Origin: Pseudocercospora fijiensis CIRAD86
Taxonomy: Eukaryota; Ascomycota; Dothideomycetes; Mycosphaerellales; Mycosphaerellaceae
Assembly (NCBI RefSeq): GCF_000340215.1
Contig: NW_006921535.1
Span: 5,263,528 to 5,327,527, forward strand
Length of the DNA: 64,000 nt
Reading direction: 5' to 3'
Shown: in pieces, positions 56,898-64,000 of the stretch
Numbering within the stretch: the stretch's first letter is position 1
How the letters are laid out: each line of letters begins with the position of its first letter
Translations under genes and position numbers: made by a program
The notes under the pieces: generated by a model
Told to the model about the DNA's origin: nothing
Database searches by the model: none
The model's input: the letters and a program-made list of their open reading frames with translations, nothing else

Positions 56898-57099
56898 CTT
56901 GCTAGCGCAAGGAGGTTAGTATAGTTTAGTGTGTAGGTGTATAGGTCCAGTCGCGTAGTAGTCCGATATAGAATAGTTAGAGGTGGAAGGTAGAAGGTAT
57001 TAAATAGAAGGTAGTAAAGGTAGTGAAGGTAGTAGTTGGAAAGAGCCCACCACCTGCTACACTAAAAACCTCCTTGCGCTCAAACAGCAAGGGGCTGAA
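56898..57099. repeat. Local inverted repeat at the element/host junction
   Basis: cccttgctagcgcaaggagg at about 56897-56916 is itself a near palindrome, and it recurs inverted at about 57067-57095, where the loop is expanded (cctccttgcgctcaaacagc then aagggg). The CCTTCTA-type tract lies between the two. Confidence 0.65.
56983..57033. repeat. GGTAGAA / GGTAGTGAA minisatellite, right
   Basis: Reverse-orientation counterpart of the CCTTCTA tract at 37018-37075, with units ggtggaa, ggtagaa, ggtagtaaa and ggtagtgaa. Confidence 0.8.
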
Positions 57100-57338
57100 A
57101 CGGAGATAGCCCTTCTCTTCCCCATCACATCTAAGACCATATCTTATGAAGCAACACACCCCCTCTCAACCAACACTCCTCACTTCCTCCCAGAACCCAA
57201 AAACCCCCACAAAACCCCCGAAAGCCAAGACGGTCCACTGGCCTGCTGCACGCCACGCTGCACCGCGAACTTTGCAAGTTCCCGACGAAGTTCCTCCTGT
57301 TCAATCTTAAGAACATTCTTCACCTGCAAAATCTCCTC
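57034..57338. other. Junction between repeat block and host DNA
   Basis: Composition becomes host-like by about 57050. No gene is assigned. This is likely the former 3' region of the GTPase pseudogene. Confidence 0.4.
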
Positions 57339-59935
57339 CTAATGGTCCGAAAGGAACTTCCCAATGACATTCCACGTCTCCTTTTCTTCTGCACTGCGAT
57401 GCTTAACGTTTGAAGCTCGGCGAAGACCTTCGATCAGAGAATGTGTGATCTTCTTGATTTCGGTGTGGAGTTTGGTGATGTGCTTTTCGGCTGCGCGGCG
57501 ATGAGTGGTTTTCATGGTGTCGTACGTGATAATGAATGGGTTGGTGTCGTTGTGTGTCAGCCTATGATTGATGGCCTTGCGCATTCGGTCCGTGCAACCT
57601 CTGCCAGTTTCGGCCTTCGCAACTTCGTAGATGGGGTGCATGGCTTTGACGAAGTATGCTGTCTCGAGCTCGCTTGTTGTTGCGTTTTGTAGGAGAACGC
57701 TGAGGTCTGCTTCGAGGCCGTCTTTGCTTGAGTGGCGCAAGTGGCGGATGCGCTCAATCGCGATGATTAGCATGTCGTAGATGAGTCCGGTGTTAGGCAG
57801 TGCTGGAAATTGTTAGCGGAATGCATTGTAGCTTTGGTTGGTAGAAGGATCTTACCTTTGATGTTTTCGTCCATGGCTACTATGGCCGCGATCACACTGT
57901 CGACGATCTGATCTAGAACTCCCTACTGTTGCGCCAATGCGTGATCCCAGCGCGCATTCAATGCTTCGATCAATGCGACCATTATATCCTTGTTGAGGTC
58001 AGTGACATACATGCTCAGGATATACAGTCCTGTCCTTGGTCTTTCTTCTGTACATGCCATGGCGAACAACGACAGCTCGGAAGACAGAGGCGTGGAGTGC
58101 TTGGTATGCCTTGCTGGTAGCAGTCACAGCAGCAGCGACGAAGATGTCCAGATCAGCGGCGATGTCTTGGGCGAAGCGGTCAGCACAGTTCTGTGCCCTG
58201 TCGACTTCGTGCAAAGCATCTACTTCGGTGCTGAACTTGGTAACCAGACTGAGGAGGGCAGAAGGTCGGGCTTCATCAACAAGGATCTTTGCAACGTGTA
58301 TGACGCTCAAGATGCGGAGCATATATTTACGATTGTTCCTAAGCAGCGCATCTCCACCTGACTCTATAGCAATTGTTCGTATCTTTGGAATATTGGTCGT
58401 TTCCAAGCTTATCTTGTCTTCGCTCTCCCCCTCCTTGTGAAACTGGTAGGCCTCGTTAGAAGGGAAGAGAATCGTCCTATCACTGAAGAGATCAGGTCTC
58501 GCCCTTTCCAACTTTGCCGTTGTGTATCGCTCGCGCACCGTTGCTAGCGCATCGAGAGATTTGGTTTTCAGGTCTCGAAGCTTGTCTTCTGCGTCAGATT
58601 TCTGTACCTTCAGCTCGTTCTTCCGAGCTGTATTAGCGGCGGACTTCTGCGACGCAGATTCTCCTGCACTACCACTAGCTTTGGTTTGAGCCAGCTCTGC
58701 TTTAATGTTAGTCAACTCGGACTCTAGCTGCTTCTTTGCCTAAGAGTTGAGCTTGTATGCTGTCAAGTCAAAACCAGCCCGACTCATCTCATCCGCCAGA
58801 GCGTCGTTCAGTCCCAAGTCGTAGTGAGTGATGACTGGGATCATATTTGGGCTAAATCGTGGAGCGTAGACTGTAAGCAGTCTCAGGAATGTTGGGTCCG
58901 AAGCAACTCGGGACAGAGCAGAAAGCAGCTACAAGTACTGACACTCTTGGATATCTTCTGAGGCAAGTTCGCTACGCATCCGATTTATGTCGTTACTGCT
59001 AGGACAATCGCGCAGGTTGATATACTTCAATAGTGGCGCACGGCGACACCCAACCGTGACTCGTCTAAGGAGAGGCTACAGCTCCGACTGACCGCTCTCC
59101 CGTCCCTCGTTTTCATAGACATGTTTGCTCATCCGCGCCTCTAAGCCCGTAGCAGTGCCGCTCTCCACACGCAGCACGAAGCTTCCACCATTATTAGTAA
59201 GCCGTGCTCGATGAGCGTCGCCTTGGAGTATTCAACGAGCTCTCCCATGAGTGCAGTCAAATTCGCGTCGGAGACTGCGTTAGAACAGCGCTCGATGATC
59301 TTGTCCTTTGATGACCATTCCTCCTTGCCATCGAAGGAGACAAGGATCATCTTTAGGCTCGTGCCGGCACGCTCTTCGTAGTCGGCCTCTTCCTCAGGCG
59401 TCCAATTTGCGGAAGCAGCGCTGGCCTGGCCTACGTAGAAGCGTCGTATGTGAGAAATCAGCTCGCGAAAGAGGGTCGCCAGGCGAAGGTCGGTCATGGA
59501 CTCTATGTCTGCTGCAAAATGGAGGGTTTGCCCTGGCAGCTGCTGCTTGTAGGTTGTCGGCAGGCAGGTCACACTGCTCCCGCTACTGATCGAGCGAGTG
59601 AGGTTCAGCACATCGAGCAAGCAAATTATGAAGGCACTCTTGCCCGCACCGGAAAGACCACATATTGCGATAGTAGGCTTCTCCGCTTCTGGCTTGACAG
59701 AGGCTGCTTCGAGCTGCTGGATCAAGTATCCAATGTGCTCGTTGCCAAGATGTAACAGGAGGGAACGTGATATGTTCAAGAGTTCATGGAGAAGGCCTGA
59801 AAGCGTTTGCTTAGCAGCCTTGTTTTCATCTGAATAGGCTTCGTGCTCTGGCTCGATCAGAGCATCTTGTTTGTAGTGCGGATCGGCATTCTGAATTTCC
59901 TCGTCGCTGCGCGGGTGCTTCCCAAGTGTCGTCAT
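57339..59935 (-). pseudogene. SLIP-GC-like (dynamin-superfamily-type) GTPase pseudogene
   Basis: The likely start is the ATG at 59935 (MTTLGKHPRSDEEIQ). A P-loop GLSGAGKSAFIICLLDVLN sits near residue 100, then YKQQLPGQTLHFAADIES, the degenerate G3 region INLRDCPSSNDINRMRSELA, SRVASDPTFLRLLTVYAPRF, a coiled coil (AKKQLESELTNIKAEL) and the C-terminal GCTDRMRKAINHRLTHNDTN. This is the pattern of fungal nuclear-GTPase SLIP-GC-like proteins. The gene is broken by three TAG stops (58929-58931, 58740-58742, 57923-57925) and by frame changes near 59195 and near 58010. One intact intron is still visible (57803-57855: GTAAGA donor, GCTAAC branch, CCAG acceptor). Residual domain order is complete, so decay is recent. 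Confidence 0.72.
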
Positions 59936-61702
59936 GATGTGTAGAGATCTTCTGAAGGGATGCGAAGTTGTTTGGAGTAGGCGCAGGAGATGATGTATGG
60001 AAGGAAGAACAAGTTCCAAGGATGAAGCCTGATGCTTTTCATTGCTGTGCAAAACAATAGAAGTGAACAAGACAATATTCGGACTCCTAGTGCGCGGCGG
60101 TATCTGTGTCAATACATGAATAGGCGCATCGGTGTCCTATTGTCTCGCTCAAGTGTGTCATATGATTGGCCGCTCGATGTGCACGAAGTGGGCAAACTGC
60201 TCACTCTGACTCAATTGAGACACCGTAGCCCCACTATCTTGCAGTTCGCATGTGACAAGGCCGAAAACTTCTTCCTGGACAATAGGTGAAGTTGGCGATT
60301 GTCCGTGCTCATCGCGCGCTGGGCCCGTCGTGCCTCTCAAGACTCGAGAGCAACGATCTCACGTCTCACATCTCACGCAGCGTCTGGGTCGACGCCACGA
60401 GACCGATCCAGTCGGATGTGCAGTGTCCATGCTCTTGGAACGATTCTGTCCATATACCGACTTCATGGTGGGTGGTGGTCTCGGATAGCATCGTGGGCGG
60501 GGACGGTCTTTTGTACGGTGGCTTTCATGCATGGTTGCTCGATGAGAGAAACTGCCTCTCGGTGACGCGTGATTCAACACTGAAGCATGTATTGTCACAT
60601 GCTCGTGGTGCTGTGGCGAAAGATGTCTGGCAGCAGAGTGGGACCTGAAGTTGGGCCGCCAAGCCAACTTTGAAGCCGGGGTTTCTCCAGCAGATAGTTC
60701 TACCACATCGATGTCTTCATTAAGCTCCTCACCACATGTGACAGTGATTGTATCTGAGCAATACGAACACAATGTTGCGTTCTTATACAACACCTCTTCT
60801 GTACACTCACGCGTAGTGGGCGACATAACGCCGCTAGGGGCGAGCTTTTCCCCTATCGGACTCTGCACTGGACGCCGCCTGGAGTTCTCAACCTCGATAG
60901 ACCCAGCGTCTGTCGACATGCCGTCGCCTGGCCAGATCAGCATTGTGCCATTCCGATCACATAACTCGCTCTACCGGTGTCCCATAGTCCTCACGGTGAT
61001 GGGGAGTCCACAACATCATGCTTCGTCACATGGAGCTCCATAGACCGAACGCTAGGCCGCTATGGTCAACGGCCGGACAAGGAGCATCGACCGCACAAGA
61101 GCAGAGTGAGGGATTGTGCGATATCCGGGAGTCTCATACCGAGGAGATGCATTGCTGTACTACTGTACTGGACAAGTGACGAAGCAATCGAGCGGTGAGT
61201 AAATGTGCTAATCTTGGCGAAGAAGTCCGCACATGCATGAGAAATGTTGTCGGAAACAACTCAACAGGACCAACCCTACGCAGCGGCAGATCGCGTCTTG
61301 GGAATGCGCAATGCAGAATCAAGGCTACAAGCCAATGGCTCTCACTTGAGGAACTTCTTCATCGTTGCCAGTTCTTGAGGAGTTCCATTGGAAGAGCTCT
61401 CGCAGATAGAGACGGCTATATGGTCAAGGATTCGATAGATCTCAGAAAACCATACAGCAAGAGTCAGGCATGACACACCAGCCACATCGGCATTTCCTCC
61501 ATTAGAAGTGAAGTGAATCATCGTTGTAAGTGAACTCGCAGCTTCCGTCTCCATGAAGCACAAACTCCAGCGCCAAGCTTTCCACAACTGAAAGCTTCGC
61601 AGCTCTCGCTAGCGCGGCAGTTGGATTACCTCACCACAACTTCACCCAACACCAAACGAAAATAACAAATCCTCCAGATCCTTCCCGTATCCGCCGCCCA
61701 TC
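59936..61702. other. Intergenic region, no gene recognised
   Basis: Host-like DNA. Frames such as 60359-60943 (minus) and 60651-61043 (plus) overlap one another and show no domain. The last 60 bases before 61703 are C/A-rich, typical of a leader. Confidence 0.45.
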
Positions 61703-62478
61703 ATGGCCTCCACCATCATACCCGCCCTCATCGTCGTCGACATGCAGGAAGACTTCTGCGAACCCCACGGCAGCCTAGCCGTGCAAAACGGCCGAGAAAT
61801 CGCCCCAAAAATCAACGAACTCCTCAATTACCCTGGTTGGAAATTGCGAGTCGCGACGAGAGACGTACATCCCCCAAACCACATTTCTTTCGCTTCGAAT
61901 CATCAGGACAAGAAGGCTTTTGTGTCGAGTCATACGATTCGAAATCCTGAGAATGAGGGGGGGACGCAGACGACGTGAGTTATTGAGGTGAATAAGGGGG
62001 ACGGAGGAAGAAGGAAGGGGTTTGTTTGCTGATGTGATTTCTTTCTTATAGGTTATTATGGCCAGACCACTGCGTCGAAAACACATTCGGAGCTCAAATC
62101 ATCCCCGAAATCAATTCCTCCAAATTCGACATCATCATCTCCAAAGGCACAGATCCTCGCGTCGAATCTTATTCCGGCTTTGGACCTCCGTTTCGAAACC
62201 CTAGGGTCTCGATGAGTGATTTGGATGCGAAGCTGAAAGCTGCGGGGATCACACATGTTTTCTGTGTGGGTTTGGCTTATGATTTTTGTGTCAAGTGTAC
62301 GGCTGTTGATGCGGTGGAATTCGGGTATCGGAGTTATCTTGTGGAGGATGCGACGAGGGGAGTGCACCATGGGGCGGAGAATGTCGAGAGGTTGAGGGAT
62401 GAGTTGAAGGGGGCTGGGGTTGAGGTTGTTGGGATGGAGGATGAGGTTTTGAGAGGGGTAAGGGAGGGGAGGGCTTGA
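61703..62478 (+). CDS. pnc1: Nicotinamidase, isochorismatase-like hydrolase
   Basis: Exons are 61703-61974 and 62052-62478, with a 77-nt intron (GTGAGT donor, GCTGAT branch, ATAG acceptor), for 232 residues. It carries the complete Asp-Lys-Cys catalytic triad of the family: Asp13 in VVDMQEDF, Lys122 in ISKGTDP and Cys170 in GLAYDFCVKCTA. The metal site Asp54/His56/His60 lies in TRDVHPPNH, and a substrate-side LLWPDHCVENTFGA follows. It hydrolyses nicotinamide to nicotinate in the NAD salvage pathway and so relieves nicotinamide inhibition of sirtuins. Length and motif spacing are typical of Pnc1. Splicing restores a split Thr codon. The start has the usual short N-terminus. Confidence 0.92.
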
Positions 62479-64000
62479 GGAGGGAGGGAGGCATGGAGGG
62501 AGACTTATGTTCTAGAGGGATTGAGGGGATTGATAAGGAACGAAAGGCGATGGTATCCTGAAGACCGTGGTTCAAGATGTCCATGGATTTACTTCGACCT
62601 GATTGCGACCGCTTAGATCGAATTAGCCCGCGAGCAAGCTTCTTGGCCCAATCGCAATCGCGAGGAAGTGTAGCTTCGGCACCAAGATTGGGATACAGCT
62701 CGAGGCTTTTGGGGCGCTATAAAAATGAGATTCAATGGACCAAGTTCATGAAGACATTTTCTGGTGGACGCTTTCCGCTATGCCTACGCCTGCTAGCGAT
62801 CTATGGTCATTCGTTTCTTCGTATTCTGTTTCATTCCAGCTCGCTTCCTACGCGACATCTGGTCGTTCTTCATCGCATGGCAGCTCTGTTCCCGGGTAGT
62901 CATGCTCTTCCCTTCTACACCCTCTTGCTCTTTCATTCATTCGATCTCGTGCTCCTTCGTACTTCGTTTCTTGCTGCTTCGAAAGCTTCCCATCCGCGGT
63001 TTCCTCAGGCTGCTGCTATGGTGATCGTGCTAATCTTGACTTATGTCCCGCATCTCGAGCCTTTCGCATAGTCTCTGGACAGTACCGCGTATCATTCTAT
63101 CGTTCGTGCAGGGTGATAATGAAGTCGTCTGGATATCGCAATGAAAAGAGGTTGAGGAAGAGCAATGCTGGCGGCGATCTCCGTTGTCCTTGCAAGACTT
63201 GGCATCAACTCAATTCCAACTTCCTCCTGCGAGACTGCAAGACCACTGCTTGCTCATCTTTACGAGTTTGCTATGGCCGCATTTTCAACTGCAGGGTGAA
63301 GATTTGTCGACGAAATTGTTCCGAAGATGGATGTGACTCTGCTATCGAATACCTGACAGGCAAGAACATTCAGCTTCGACGCGTCGATCGTCGAGGATTC
63401 CGTTTTGACAGAATATTCCATCAGAGGGAGATTTGCTGACCTGTTCAGAAGGCTCTATTGGCGCTGCTCAGGCTGGTGGTCTGAACAAGATTTCTATCAA
63501 GGAGAGGACGATCTTCGATGTGTCGAACAGCGCGCATACCTCCAGCCGCAGTGTCCTTCTTGCTCCAGGCATTTCTGGCCCCTGCGATTCTTTTGGTTTG
63601 CAACCTGCCTTCGACTGGAATTTCTCCCTGTCCCCGTTCTCCAAAGCTCAACAGTCGCTTTGCTGACCAAGGTGATGCGAGGATACTAAAGAACCAATGG
63701 CCGTTGATGGAAGCTGTAGTAAAATAGGTGGAAAGACCTTGGTGATAGCCATATGGCAACAATGCTGTTGACATCGAAGAGCGTGGGGTTTGAGTAAAAT
63801 TGAGAAGATTTCCATGTCCAATCGATTCGAACAGACGTCGTTGCCTATCGTTGTGACCGTTGCCGTGTGAAATCATGCAGCCGCTAGCGGGAGCTGCCAC
63901 AGTGTCGACTTTTCACGCTTCGCCGCAGCCTCTTCTTCCCTTCTTCGGCACCAAGGCGACTTTCGTAAGTAGCCCTATAGTTGACTGAGAGGAGACATAT
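62479..64000. other. Region without recognised gene
   Basis: Host-like composition. Several overlapping frames of 70-165 codons exist (62577-63071 and 63113-63439 plus; 63445-63900 minus), but none has a recognisable motif, plausible splice support or consistent codon use. A gene starting or ending beyond the right edge cannot be excluded. Confidence 0.45.

Noticed and set aside
60359..60943. 194-codon minus-strand frame
   Set aside because: No motif; overlaps several similar-length frames on the other strand, typical of chance in GC-balanced DNA.

Overview
The window is filamentous ascomycete nuclear DNA. The evidence is short introns (49-114 nt) with GT..AG ends and CTAAC/CTGAC-like branch sites, fungal-specific genes, and long stretches with the signature of repeat-induced point mutation (RIP): CpA and TpG are strongly depleted, TpA is enriched, and former coding frames are broken almost only at TAG/TAA. 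The gene content fits Dothideomycetes (Capnodiales/Mycosphaerellales-like); that placement is an inference. A 100-N assembly gap lies at 20991-21090.

Layout. (1) 1-2560: minus-strand relic of a Tad1-like LINE, running off the left edge. (2) 2.6-14.2 kb: a housekeeping block with a DUF2237 protein, the GID/CTLH ubiquitin-ligase subunit Vid30/Gid1, INO80 subunit Ies4, a probable tail-anchored serine-rich protein, and the ERAD adaptor Hrd3. (3) 14.3-18.3 kb: a RIP-mutated element with 16-bp terminal inverted repeats, holding a Tc1/mariner transposase relic and a second convergent relic. (4) 19.5-29.1 kb: a medium-chain dehydrogenase, an F-box/2EXR-like protein broken by the gap, a membrane J-protein, Pol I subunit RPA43, and a 1297-residue secreted GH16-LysM-WSC protein. 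(5) 29.15-57 kb: about 28 kb of RIP-degraded repeats. It opens with a 2.4-kb array of about 25-bp units, then a PIF/Harbinger transposase relic, then a region of nearly 20 kb bounded by an 83%-identical 41-bp inverted repeat. That region carries a RecQ-type helicase relic (telomere-linked-helicase-like), several minisatellites, and a DUF6589-like gene cut in two by a 7-kb chromodomain Ty3/gypsy element with 187-bp LTRs. (6) 57.3-64 kb: a SLIP-GC-like GTPase pseudogene with TAG stops, a nicotinamidase, and a terminal stretch with no recognised gene.

Host genes are ordinary chromatin, stress and secretory-pathway functions and show no operon-like logic. Three corrections to a naive reading matter: a hidden C-terminal exon in vid30, a hidden in-frame intron that restores the Hrd3 signal peptide, and hidden first introns in rpa43 and the GH16 gene. 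The best candidate for something undescribed is the 37.2-56.9 kb inverted-repeat-bounded unit (helicase + DUF6589), with its nested retroelement and order of mutations. The GH16-LysM-WSC architecture is the most unusual intact protein.
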